Shown: positions 1 through 10,557 of the stretch, one piece after another
How the letters are laid out: every line of letters begins with the position of its first letter
Position numbering within the stretch: the first letter of the stretch is position 1
NCBI GenBank assembly: GCA_035772405.1
Contig: JAYKKM010000224.1
Span: forward strand, 242,501 to 306,500
Length of the DNA: 64,000 nucleotides
Direction of reading: 5' to 3'
From: Chrysogorgia sp. JL179-B06
Taxonomy: Eukaryota; Cnidaria; Anthozoa; Scleralcyonacea; Chrysogorgiidae
Notes under the pieces: model-generated
Told to the model about the DNA's origin: nothing
The model's database searches: none
Seen by the model: only the letters and a program-made list of their open reading frames with translations
Made by a program: the position numbers and the translations under genes

Positions 1-1152
1 CAAGCTATGCTAATTTATTTGTTGGTTATGTTGAAAAACAGATCTTTGAACAATACACGGGTCCCTTGCCTGATTTTTTTCGGAAGATTTATCGATGACT
101 GTTTAGGAACAGCGTCGTGTTCACGTGTCCTTTTAGAGCAGTTCATCAACTTTGTTGATGATTTTCATCCTGCTCTGAAGTTCACGTGGGAAATCAGCGA
201 GACCTCTGTGTCGTTCCTTGATATTTTAATTTCGATTAATGGTGATTCGCTGAAAACGTCGGTCTCGTACAAGCCTACTGACTCCCATAGTTATCTTCTA
301 TTTTCATCCTCTCATCCCAACCACACTAAGCAATCCATCCCTTACTCTCAATTCTTGCGTCTTCGCCGCTTATGTAGCGACGACCAAGATTTTCAAGTCA
401 AATCAATGGAAATGAGATCTTTTTTTGTCCAACGTGGTTACCCTACCAACCTTTTAGACCTCGCCGTTCAGAAAGCTTTTCTCGTCCCCCGTTTAGACGC
501 CCTTGAACCATCTTTGGAACGAGTTTCAAACAATAAAATTCCTTTAGTTCTAACATTTCATCCTTTCAATTTTAAAGTTAAAAATATTATTAATCGGAAT
601 TTTCACATTTTACAAAATGATCCTGAGACGTCAGCCATTTTCACCGACAACCCTTTGGTATCTTTTCGCCGTAATAAAAACATTCGTGACTCCTTAGTAC
701 ATAGTGCCCTTAAACAAAATACCTCGGCACCAGCGGGAACATTTTCTTGCGGCCGTTCCCGCTGTAACACATGCGCTTTTCTCAATCCCACTACAGTTAT
801 TACTGCCCCCAAATTCGACCACACAATCCGTCATGCTTTTTCATGCACGTCCACCAACATAATTTATTGCATTTCATGCGATAAATGCCCTAAAATCTAC
901 ATCGGTGAAACTGGGCGACGTCTTTCAGACAGGTTTGCTGAACATCTTCGTTCCGTGAGGATCAATGATGGTGACAAACCTGTAGCCCGCCATTTCAACA
1001 GCTCCAACCATTTGGTTTCAGACATGAAAGTCTGTGCCATCCTTCCCATCTCCGGTGGCAACGATAACCGCAAGCGTCAAGAGAAGCGTCTCATTTTTAA
1101 ACTTGGCACCACACATCCTCTTGGTCTTAACGAACGTTTTTCTTTTATTTAA
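1..1152 (+). mobile_element. Penelope-like element: RT C-terminus plus GIY-YIG endonuclease, 5' cut by window edge
   Basis: The reading frame is open from base 1 to the TAA at 1150-1152, about 383 codons, so the 5' part lies outside the window. RFIDDCLG (near 85-108) matches the PLE form of the reverse transcriptase catalytic box with two adjacent Asp. A Cys-rich linker (CGRSRCNTC, about 747-775) precedes the GIY-YIG endonuclease, seen as IIYCIS...KIYIGETGRRLSDR...EHL (about 858-945), with a conserved RF/EHL stretch and a C-terminal Glu-Lys-Arg segment. In the family, RT and GIY-YIG nuclease act in target-primed reverse transcription. No frameshift is visible in this part, so it may be a fairly young copy; completeness cannot be judged. 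The 3' UTR and ribozyme follow directly. Confidence 0.9.
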
Positions 1153-1560
1153 TTTCCTACAAGTTTTTGGTTATTTTAGTTTGCTTGGAACCTTTATTAT
1201 TATTAATTTTTTATTATTCGCGTATGCATTTTCATTCCTTTTCAAATTTTTTGTTTCTTATGCTAATATTATCGCCTAATCCCCTTGAATATTGGACCTG
1301 TCATTTCTCCCGCCCCCTCAGTCTGCTTGCTGATCGACTGTTAAAAATAGCAAATGATCTTACGTTTCCCATCTCATTAATTATTAGTTTGTTTATCTCC
1401 CGTGCATTTGATTGGCTACTTTCTACTTGTGACACCCTTTTGGCATATATATAAGCCCTATTTATTTAATTTCATCTCGTCTTACTCTGATGAAGGGCTC
1501 CGCTCGAAACGTCAGTATCTCGTCACTAAATTCTTGGCAGTTTACCACCTTTTCACTTTG
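1153..1560 (+). mobile_element. 3' UTR of the Penelope-like element
   Basis: Non-coding tail following the PLE stop codon. It ends in a hammerhead motif, then CTTGGCAGTTTACCACC and an AT microsatellite. The same tail recurs near 29000-29395 (plus) and 28016-28142 (inverted), which marks it as part of the element rather than unique flank. Confidence 0.8.
1483..1517 (+). ncRNA. Minimal hammerhead ribozyme motif in PLE tail
   Basis: Read by eye: stem I TACT (1483-1486) pairs with AGTA (1514-1517); core box CTGATGA (1487-1493); stem II GGGC (1495-1498) pairs with GCTC (1502-1505), one G-U included; second core box GAAA (1506-1509); a very short stem III next to the GTC cleavage triplet (1511-1513). 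Known: PLEs carry minimal hammerheads with short stem III, thought to act as dimers. Cleavage activity is inferred only. Confidence 0.75.
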
Positions 1561-1645
<85 letters not shown>

Positions 1646-1665
1646 TAGATAGATAGATAGATAGT
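1561..1665. repeat. (TA)n followed by (GATA)n microsatellite
   Basis: About 80 bases of pure TA followed by five or six GATA units. Directly abuts the PLE tail. Confidence 0.97.
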
Positions 1666-1672
1666 ACAATAT

Positions 1673-1717
1673 CTACAGACACGTGTTTCGCTGTTCCACA
1701 GCTCATCTGCAGTGTAG
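1673..1717 (-). ncRNA. Hammerhead-like motif, probably degenerate
   Basis: On the minus strand CTACA (1717-1713) can pair with TGTAG (1677-1673); GCTGT/ACAGC forms a 5-bp stem II; then GAAA, a self-complementary ACACGTGT stem III and a GTC triplet. The first core box is interrupted (CTG-CAG-ATGA rather than CTGATGA), so activity is doubtful. Faces the opposite way to the motif at 1483, across the microsatellite. Confidence 0.4.
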
Positions 1718-2274
1718 CTTAGTACAATCTAGATATGGGCATGAGTACCAATTATACACAAACGATTGCCAGTGACAACCGCTTGTGGGATAAACAGCGG
1801 CCATGCGCACATCCACAGAGCGTGAAGCGGTATAGTATATATATATATATTTGAGCGGAGCATGGTAGCACCAACTCCTTATAAGGAAGTAAAAAGTCGT
1901 TTTGGGTGAACCGTTTGAATCGGACAATATTTGGATTTTGGGCGAAGGAGGCCATTGGCGAGTGGTGATCTGACGAACTACATAAATGGGTTTTTACGAA
2001 GGTTATACACGTTTGCGTAATATTATCGGCACGTGCGTTATGTATTTGGACTCGCTAATTCCAAATCTGTTTTCAGAATTGAAATCGAGTAAATATATCT
2101 TGGCCGAGATAACGTCCAAAATCTTATCGACAGAGACTACAAATACAAATTAATACGTGATCTGCGCACTGGGGACCATGGATGGGAAAAGAAACTCTAG
2201 GGTGGGGGTGGGGTGGCGGTGGGAGAAGTGTTAGAATATATATAGGTAATATTATATATATATATATATAGGTA
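1718..2274. other. Unassigned sequence
   Basis: No coding signal. Holds two short TA runs (about 1838-1850 and 2238-2270) and no recognised element. Confidence 0.5.
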
Positions 2275-2482
2275 ATATTTCGCATTTCACTCGATCAAAC
2301 TACATGTTGAAAGGATTTATGGTGAAGCAAAATTTCGAGTGTTGGAATACATACATTTTAAGACCAAACCGGGACCAGTTGCGAAAAATGCAACTTTAAG
2401 GCCTTCCGGCTGGGAATTGAACCCGCGACCGTGGAGTTCTCATGCAGTGCGATGCTAGTGCAGTGCAGTGCTAGTGAAGTGC

Positions 2483-2485
<3 letters not shown>
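2275..2485 (-). repeat. tRNA-related interspersed repeat (SINE-like), copy 1
   Basis: Shares long blocks with 41930-42215, including TTTCGAGTGTTGGAATA and GACCAAACCGGGACCAGTTG. On the minus strand GGGTTCAATTCC (around 2412-2423) matches a tRNA B box, and a short CGCAACTGG block follows. No cloverleaf could be closed, so this is a SINE-type repeat and not a tRNA gene. An AT microsatellite adjoins it. Confidence 0.5.

Positions 2486-2566
<81 letters not shown>
2486..2566. repeat. (AT)n microsatellite
   Basis: About 80 bases of pure alternating TA. Repeated Tyr-Ile reading frames through it are artefacts. Confidence 0.97.
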
Positions 2567-2567
<1 letters not shown>

Positions 2568-3440
2568 GAGATCAGGACCCGCTAGCATCTCCCGTGATAA
2601 GGGACTAAACGCCGGTCGATATTAGCACCCTCGCCCTCAGGCCTTCGGCCGGCGCGCTTCCGGCCGCTCGGCTATTATTACCTATACATATTATACGATT
2701 ACACTAGAACCAGCCTTAACAAAATATCTGTCCTGACTGGTATAAACCGGCAATGCAACTACAGCCAACCGAATAAAGTTAGTCCAACCTGAAGTTCACC
2801 ATCGGTAAACAATCGCTCAGTTTTTAACACATTAAATACACCATGACTTAGAAGACTGCTGCCACATGACAACAGCTTGCCTTTATTACTTGAATGTTCA
2901 ACAAAAGTAAACGACAAACCTGAACAAAGTACTCCGTATATTCTTGATAACCTTGGCCCATTCTGGAGGCGAATACTTGATCAGTTTTCTCGTATCTGTC
3001 ATATTTGTTCTCAGCGTTAAAAAAGCTGTCCGATCATATTTATAATGACACTTACAGAATTTGTAATCACCATTGTCATTTCATGACCATTGTCAACCAA
3101 ACTTACTAGAAAGCTCCAAAAATGTTCCTACGGATTTCACACTCGCATGAAGAAACAAACATGTCAATGCAACGTGACAGAACTGTAAGATCTCTCATTC
3201 TTCGCATATAATTAATATGATAATAAAACTTCCCATGATTTCTTACTCACTTCTCAGGAAAAAAATTATGAAGTTAAGAGTTTCAATATTCAAAGTTTTC
3301 AACATAAAATTGGTGATCGTCAAAAAGCCACTGTAATATGAAGAAACTTTTCAATATGAAATTCTTAAATTTTTATGTAATATGACATCGGCCAGTATAA
3401 AAAGTGTACTTGATTGTTTTATGGTCGAGAACCTAGCAAC
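2567..3440. other. Intergenic stretch without recognised gene
   Basis: A GC-rich block with GGCCTTCGGCCGGCGCGC near 2640-2665, then AT-rich unique-looking DNA. No ORF, repeat pair or motif recognised. Confidence 0.5.
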
Positions 3441-3799
3441 AATATGTCGGATTTTTGGAGACGTCGTATGAGCAGGGGATTCCGCGCGCAAACCATTGCA
3501 GCTATTACGTATAGCCTAGTTCACGAATTTCTCATCTGTTGATTCTATTATCAAAAATTTTGATTCTATTATCAAAAATAAAATTTTACTTTAATATCAG
3601 AGAAGAATATTAGCTCTTTAAAAAAATCAATTTTAATTGTTTAAAACGAAAAGTGGATAATTATACAGGCATCCCCCTGTGAAAAAAAAATTGGGGGAAG
3701 TATCCCCCCATCCCCCATGATTGACGCCCTTGGGTGTGGCTATCTATATAAAAATGGGCTGAAATATTACGAAAAATACAGCTTGAAGACTCGGATATT

Positions 3800-4320
3800 G
3801 AGGCAATTTGCATTGAATTCAAATTACACAAGAATCTTCCCTGCTTGTTGATATGTGCCTACCGAGCCCCTAATCAACATATCGAGCCTTTCATCGATTA
3901 CTTTGACGACGTTACACGTGAAGCTCTAAGATCAGGTAAACAGATGATTATATTAGGTGATTTGAACTGTGATTGCCTTAACGATTCAGCACCACAAACA
4001 AAAGCTCTTAGGGAATTTCTCGACGTATATAAAATAAATTAACGCAACTTATATGTGAGCCGACAAGATCAAACATTTCCTCTCAATCTCTTATTGATTT
4101 ATTAATAACATATATCCTCTCCACAACTTTTTTTGTCAACCGGAGTTCTTCAGTGCGGATTCAGTGACCATGACTGCCCTATCTTCGAATCTTTGATTAT
4201 GACCAATCAGAAAGATAGAAGTAAGCATCGCACAATAACAACACAAAAAATAGACTTAAATGCAAATCACGATGGCTTTCGAAACTCCGTTGGGAATATA
4301 CCATGGAAACGATGAGCTTG
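3800..4320 (+). pseudogene. LINE copy A endonuclease remnant
   Basis: Two open pieces: 3845-4042 with ICAYRAPNQH and ILGDLNCDCLN (the APE-family GDxN motif), and 4133-4315 with CGFSDHDCPIFESL (the SDH motif). They are in different frames and separated by stops. In intact LINEs this domain nicks the target DNA to prime reverse transcription. Confidence 0.8.
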
Positions 4321-4869
4321 TTTGACGACCCTAATGACAAATTATATATCTGACAGAAATTTTCACGCCAATCATGGATGATTTTTTTCCTGTGAAACGT
4401 AAGCGAATCAGGAAAAATACACATGCACCATGAATAAATATAGTGATATACTATCATTAATGCGTAATAGAGACCGAGCTTGAAGAAAGGCTTTGAAAAG
4501 TAAATCGGTTGACGATTTTGGTATCTACAAACGTTTTCGGAACTGTGTTACAAGCAGCTTGCGCAAAGCCAAAACTGATTATTTTCAACGTCAATTAGAC
4601 GATTGTATAGGTGACCGAAAGCCTTTTGGAAACTCATGAAGAAAGTTTTACCATCGAAGAATAAATCAACGAAAATTGATAAACTCGTCGTTGACGCGGT
4701 GTTGATATAACGGACCCTAAAGGTATTAGCGATTCTTTAAATTCGTATTTTACATCTATTGCCACCGTGACTTGCTTTCTGCTAGAACCTCCACATCAAC
4801 TTTTCCCACTTCTGACAGTAATTAATATTATGAATCGCTATTTCAGTTATCCTCATCCTTAGAGAGTCC

Positions 4870-6400
4870 CTCACAAGCCAACTTTCATTTCCGCTCAACA
4901 ACCGATGATGAGGTTTACAAATTGTTAACTAACTTAAAACCCAACAAGGCCACTGGTAATGATAATATCCCGGCCAAGGTTCTTAAGATATCTGCAGGAA
5001 GTATTTCTCAAAGTCTGTCGTGTATATAGTCAATAGTTCTTTGGAGACTAGGATATTTTCGAATAGATGGAAAACTGCCAAAATTTCATCTATTCCAAAG
5101 GGAAATACCACAACAAACCGAGATCATTACAGACCATATCTATTCTGCCTTGCCTATATATCTAAGATATGCGAATCGTGCGTTAACAACCAAGTGTAAG
5201 ACCACGACAGAGAGTTCCAAACTTTCTCGAACCTAATCAATATGCATACACTAAGCACAGCTCGAACACCACAGCTTTAATAGAAGAAATTAGCCGTGGA
5301 CCAAAAACAGTATTCCGTGGCAACCTTTATCGATTTACGAAAGGCGTTCGATGTTATCGATCATTGTGTTCTTCTAGACAGATTGAAGAACTTTGGGTTT
5401 GGGGAAATTGAGGCAGATTGCTTCTGTTCATATCTTACTGACAGACAACAATATGTAGTGTGTAACGATGTCCAATCCGAACTATTACCGCTTGATTATA
5501 TGGTGTCCAACAAGGCTCAGTGCTTGGTCCTTCGTTGTTTTGCCGTCTACTATTTAATCCAATAACCCACAGCTTCGTTCACTCTAGACCATCACTTTAT
5601 GCTGACGACATTGAAGCGCATTGTTCTCATCCAGATCTTGACCTAGCTCAGTTAAAGATGAATCAAGAGCTTAAACGGGTGGACCAATGGTTGGCTAAGA
5701 ACAGGATGATACCAAATGTTAAAAAAACAAAATTTATGACTATGGTCATAGGATCGCGTATAAAGGGCGAATAATATTGGAATCTACTTGGATAATGAGA
5801 TGATTGATGAAGTCACTAGCTAGCTAATATACTCCCATGGGAACATCATGTTAACAAAATATGTCAACGTATGTATCCAAAATTTGGTTTGCTTAATCGT
5901 ATATTTTCATTTTTACCTATATACGGCAGTTTTACTTCGAATTTACAAACAAACAATACTACCCATTTTAGACTATGGTTCCATTGTGCGGCAGAGTGTG
6001 GGTCAACTCAAACAAAACGAGTCGAAAAACTTCAGAACCGTGCTTTGAGAATAATTCTCCATCAAGGAAGGCGAAAATGCTCACAAGAAATGCGCAATGA
6101 ATTTAAGCTGCTGACATTAAATAGTAGGAGACATTTTTTACGATTTCTAAGTATTTTTTAAATATTGCACGACTTGGACCATGCCCTGACCAATTAAGAG
6201 ACATTTTAAAATTTAGATGTAATATGCATGACAGCGACTTGAGAGATAAAACGTTGCTTGATCTCCCAAAGGTTATAAGTGCAACTGGACAATCCATGTT
6301 TAAGTATGCTGGTGCAAAAGACTGGAATTCTTTGCCATCGAATTTCAGAGAAATCATATCTATCTCTAGTTTTAAATGTTCTATATATATATGTATATTT
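4870..6400 (+). pseudogene. LINE copy A reverse transcriptase remnant
   Basis: Broken RT. Early fingers segment LKPNKATGNDNIPAKVLK (about 4940-4990); FIDLRKAFDVIDH, the first catalytic Asp box (about 5325-5365); a frameshift before GPSLF; LYADDIEAH, the YADD box (about 5595-5625); then thumb and C-terminal pieces VEKLQNRALRIILHQ (about 6030) and AKDWNSLPSNFRE (about 6318-6355). At least two frame changes separate these boxes. Confidence 0.85.
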
Positions 6401-6555
6401 TATAAATCGACAATAAGTCTCATGTCTGTAGTATATAATTTGACGAGGTTATTACTATGTGGATAGTTTAGTATATATAATATTTATAAGTACTGTTCTC
6501 CCGTTAATACCAGCAGCAATGCTGATGGGATTATTAACAGTTTAAATAAAGTTTT

Positions 6556-6671
<116 letters not shown>

Positions 6672-6726
6672 GTGTTTTTAGTTTGACAACGAAAGAAGAA
6701 GTAAATAACCACTCATTTAAAGTGTT

Positions 6727-7330
6727 TATGAAACGAAAATTGAGGTGACTTTTTTATTGATTTATTTGAGAGTACTTCTCAAACGATAAAGAATGGCGTT
6801 TGTAGTTCTGTAATATCTTATCTCGTTCTCGAGTTATTCAAGATTGTGTAATATTACCCATGACGTCACTAGTTGTACCCACCATTATGATGAATCAGAA
6901 AATGAAGCATATCTTCAAAAATATTGAGCAAAATTGTTTGAAACTTTACACAAGTATACAGGTCACTAAATTGAATATCTCCACGTCAACTTTATCATTA
7001 CCATAGCAATATTTATTAGTTCCCAGACCTTTCATACTGCAGCAAAAATTTTCTATTTTCAACCATGCCCTACAAAGATTTTGACTCGAAGTTGTTCTGT
7101 TTAGTTGGCAATACTATTGAAAATATGCCTCACTGATCAGAAAAGGCAGAATATAAACAAGTTTATGAGGGGAATAAAGGAGTCTGGGAACTAATCTTTT
7201 ACCATGACAACGATAAGGTTTACGTGGGTTATTCAACTTAGTGACCTGTATACTTGTGCAAAGTTTCAAGGAATTTTGCTCAATGTTTTTGAAGATATGC
7301 TTCATTTTCTGATTCGTCATAATGGTGGGT
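6727..7330. repeat. Long palindromic (foldback) repeat, left arm and inner part of right arm
   Basis: Bases about 6886-7060 reappear inverted at about 7330-7160 with few changes (for example GAAGCATATCTTCAAAAA). The outer segment 6727-6838 reappears inverted at 9535-9422. Together they form one palindrome whose right arm is split by the LINE fragment 7331-9421. Confidence 0.8.
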
Positions 7331-9421
7331 CCAATATGGCAATCTTAAAAAGAATTCTATATTTGACAGGCAACCAATGAAGCTGTATAAGAGTAGGTGT
7401 AATATGGTCATACTTTGGAACATAGCATACTAATCGAGCTGCTGTGTTTTGTACTCTTTGTAACTTTAACAAATGGGTAGCTGAGACCCCAAACAATAAA
7501 CCATTACAATAGTCAATCCTTGACATTATCACTGCCTGCACTAAGGACTTCCTGTTACCATAGTTCATAAATTTTCTGATCCGTCGGATGTTATGTAGAT
7601 GGTATAACACAGACTGACAAATCTTGTTTATGTGTGTGGTCATTTTGAGATTCTCATCAAACCACGCTCCAATATTTCTGACGGACGTTGCCCTTGAGAC
7701 GCACGTTTGTCCAATAGTGAATTCAGATATATTGACCTTACTTAGTTGTGCACGGGACCTAATAACTATAAATTCAGTCTTTTTCTCGTTTAGCCTAAGC
7801 TTGTCCACTGTCATCCAAGTCTTGATATCTTTGATGCAGCTTTGAAGCGCATGTACAGCATCAAACTCACTCATTGTAGAATCCGGCTTGAAAGATAAAT
7901 AAAGCTGAGTGTCATCAGCATACGCATGCGCGTCTGGGAGATGATTTTTTATAATTTCAAACAATTTGCTTACATAGATGTTGAATAATAGTGGACCCAA
8001 ACAGGAACCTTGCGGTACACCTTGAGATAGAACAAACCTGTCCGAACAAACTCCGTTAACCAAAACACGTTGTGATCTATCCAACAGATATGATCTAAAC
8101 CATTTAAGAGCGTTGTCAGTAACCGCAAAACTAACTTCAAGACGGTTTAATAACACTTGATGGTCCACAGTGTCAAATGCGTCACTTAGGTCCAAAAGGA
8201 CCAATAGTGTAACTCTTTGACGGTCCATATTGCATAGATATCATTTTGAACCTTCAGCAAAGCGGTTTCCGTGCTGTGACCTTCCCTATAGGCAGATTGT
8301 AGTACCGGGTAGAGATCCTAGCTCATCATATGATTATTTAATTGATCATACACCGCTTTCTCTGTGATTTTCGATATAAACTGGAGGTTGTTGATAGGTC
8401 TCAAATTAGAGAAAGCAGCATTCTGCCCAGGTTTCTTTAGTCTCGGATCAACCACTGCTTCTTTCCATGCCATGGGGAAATAACCAGATGACAACGATGA
8501 GTTAACCATGCACGTGATGACAGGGAGGAGCTCTTCGATATTCTTTACGACAAGCGACGTTGGCATTGGATCAAGCGAGCAGCTCTTCTTGGTTGACCTT
8601 TGGATAAGCTGATACACCTCATTTCTCGAGAGGACTGCAAACGTTTCTAATTTTTTTTCTGCTTTGAAAACAGGCTCACCCATTATTTTGTCATAGTCGT
8701 CTTGATCAATCACTGCTGCGTCAAGTTCACCGCGAATAGTCATGATCTTACGATAGAAGAATGATCCAATATCATTTGCCAATGCCGTATTGTCAAGGTG
8801 GTCGGGGAAGCACAAATCCACTTTTGGATGGAGAAGAACCTTCATTGCCTTAAATAATTTACCCTGATCACCTTCATTATCTCTGAAAAACTCTGTGTAG
8901 AACTCCTTACGCGCCCGCTTATTGCAAATATATGTAACCCGATTTTTCATCCTTTTGAACCTGGCCAGATCTTCTGTTGACCTAGTTCGTCTCCAGGTAC
9001 GCTCTGCCTTTCGACGCTGCCTTTTCGCTTCTGCAATGTCATTATTAAACCATGGGACCTTGGTCCTAGCCTTCACCGTTTTTGTTCTTATAATGGCGCG
9101 TGACAATCCAATACTAATCTTAGTGGTTTTCCTAAATGTTACTTTCTTTGCTTGTGGTCTGGGTTTAGAAATGGCGAGGTTACAGCGGATAACAGTGTGG
9201 TCGGAAAAATACCTGCCCGAGCATGGTACAGACTCAACTAATCTCTCTGCCTTACGCGTTATGACTAGGTCAAGAGTGTGGCCATGAATATGAGTCGCCC
9301 CCGCAACATATTGTTCCAGTCCAAAAGAATCCAAAAGGTCTAAAAACCTCAGGCCATCCAGATCATTTAAGACGTCTACGTGAATGTTGAAATCACCCAA
9401 AATTAATAACTCTTCCTTTGA
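7331..9421 (-). pseudogene. Minus-strand CR1/L2-type LINE fragment (endonuclease C-terminus plus RT)
   Basis: Read 5' to 3' on the minus strand. The endonuclease half starts at LLILGDFNIHVD (about 9415-9385) and includes the SDHTVI box. A linker rich in Arg/Lys and the RT fingers (RPINNLQFISKITEKAVYDQL) run to a TAG near 8318; the fragment then changes frame by 8228 and continues with LLVLLDLSDAFDTVDH, QGVPQGSCLGPLLFN, AYADDTQLYLSF and the thumb LKLQRVQNTAARLV. Both ends are truncated: 5' at 9421, 3' inside the RT C-terminus at 7331. One stop plus one frameshift inactivate it. Confidence 0.9.
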
Positions 9422-9535
9422 TATCTTGAATAACTCGAGAACGAGATAAGGTATGGAAGAACTACAAACGCCATTCTTTGTCGTTTGAGAAGCTCTTTCA
9501 AATAAATCAATAAAAAAGTCATCTCAATTTTCGTT
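9422..9535. repeat. Outer right arm of the palindrome starting at 6727
   Basis: Inverted, about 90% identical copy of 6727-6838. Shared blocks include GACTTTTTTATTGATTTATT and CTCGTTCTCGAGTTATTCAA on the opposite strand. Confidence 0.85.
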
Positions 9536-9539
9536 TTTC

Positions 9540-9768
9540 ACTTTATTAATCTCTTCAGGTGCATATGACATATGAGTGGTTTTCCTTGTAGTGTATTTAT
9601 ACATTATTAAGTATCAATATCATGCATTACGTCATTACATTCCTAAGAAAGTAATTTTACTCTAACAATAATTATGGAATGCGTTTGTATTATTATGTTA
9701 ATGCTATTGTTCTCTTTTGTTTTGTCGGTATGATTTGCCGCCGTATGACATCATCGTTGGTTAAGATC
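9540..9768 (-). mobile_element. Probable 3' UTR of the minus-strand Penelope-like element
   Basis: Non-coding stretch between the GIY-YIG stop (9769) and the palindrome arm. On the minus strand it ends with a CTGAAGAG block reminiscent of hammerhead cores, without a convincing stem II. Assigned to the PLE by position only. Confidence 0.4.
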
Positions 9769-10271
9769 CTAGTGATTTGAATTTAAGTCTGGTTGTAGAA
9801 AATTTATAATATCCTGTTCTTTAGATTCTCTAAATAGTCGGTTCGTGTTCTGACATTGATAGATCGGCATTATTTTGAATTCTCCATTGTTACATCTTGT
9901 TAGATGTTCGTTCACCGCTAAATGTCTATATCTGATCTCGTGATTGATTTGTTCTCTGTGCAGCGTAACTCCTTTCCGCAAATGTTCTGTTTGCCCGATA
10001 TAAAAACTGTGACATTTAACGCAAATTATAACGTAAATAATATTTCTTGCTTTGCAGTTCATTGCGGACATGATTTCCCACCTTTTCCCGTTTTAAAATA
10101 TTATGCTGTTACCAGTAATTAGGACACCACACATGCCACATCTTGCTTCTTCGCATTTGGTTACAGTTTTCAAATTTGAAATTTCTGTTAGGAATTGTGC
10201 TTGCGTGAGATATCTCTTTAAGTTTTTTGGTTGACGTCTGCTTACTATAAGATTCGCTTTGCCCAGTATTG
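9769..10271 (-). pseudogene. GIY-YIG endonuclease end of a minus-strand Penelope-like element
   Basis: The minus-strand frame 10071-9769 reads NIIYVIICVKCHSFYIGQT with a later LHREQI and LAVNEHLTRC, matching the PLE GIY-YIG layout. Upstream, to about 10271, the minus strand keeps PLE-like Cys-rich coding residue without a continuous frame. This is the 3' end of the element whose RT pieces lie at 13283-13850 and 17640-17756. Confidence 0.75.
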
Positions 10272-10557
10272 ATTGTGCGTTATAATTAGTGGTAGCGCCA
10301 TTTTGTTTTCAGTTGTTTTCTTGGCTTGTCGTAGTTCCGCCGTCGTTAGTGATTTCGCTTTCTCAATGCCGTTTAAAATAACTTTTGGGGGGAAATTCTG
10401 TGTTTTTAAAAATCCTTCCAGTTCATGTAGCCTTTGATATTTAAATTCTGGTTTCGAGACGATACAACAAATTCTCCTTGCGAGAGAATAGGGAATGTTT
10501 TGTTTAATGTTTCTCGGATGGCATGAATTATGAAGTTTAGGTATTGATGCGTATCTG
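10272..10557 (-). repeat. 286-bp direct duplication of PLE sequence, left copy
   Basis: Matches 13020-13305 in the same orientation at roughly 95% by eye, both 286 bases, from ATTGTGCGTTATAATTAGTG to GATGCGTATCTG. The two copies bracket LINE copy B. Confidence 0.9.

Noticed and set aside
1402..2625. Frames rich in Tyr-Ile around 1560-1640 and 2480-2570
   Set aside because: Translation of TA microsatellites.
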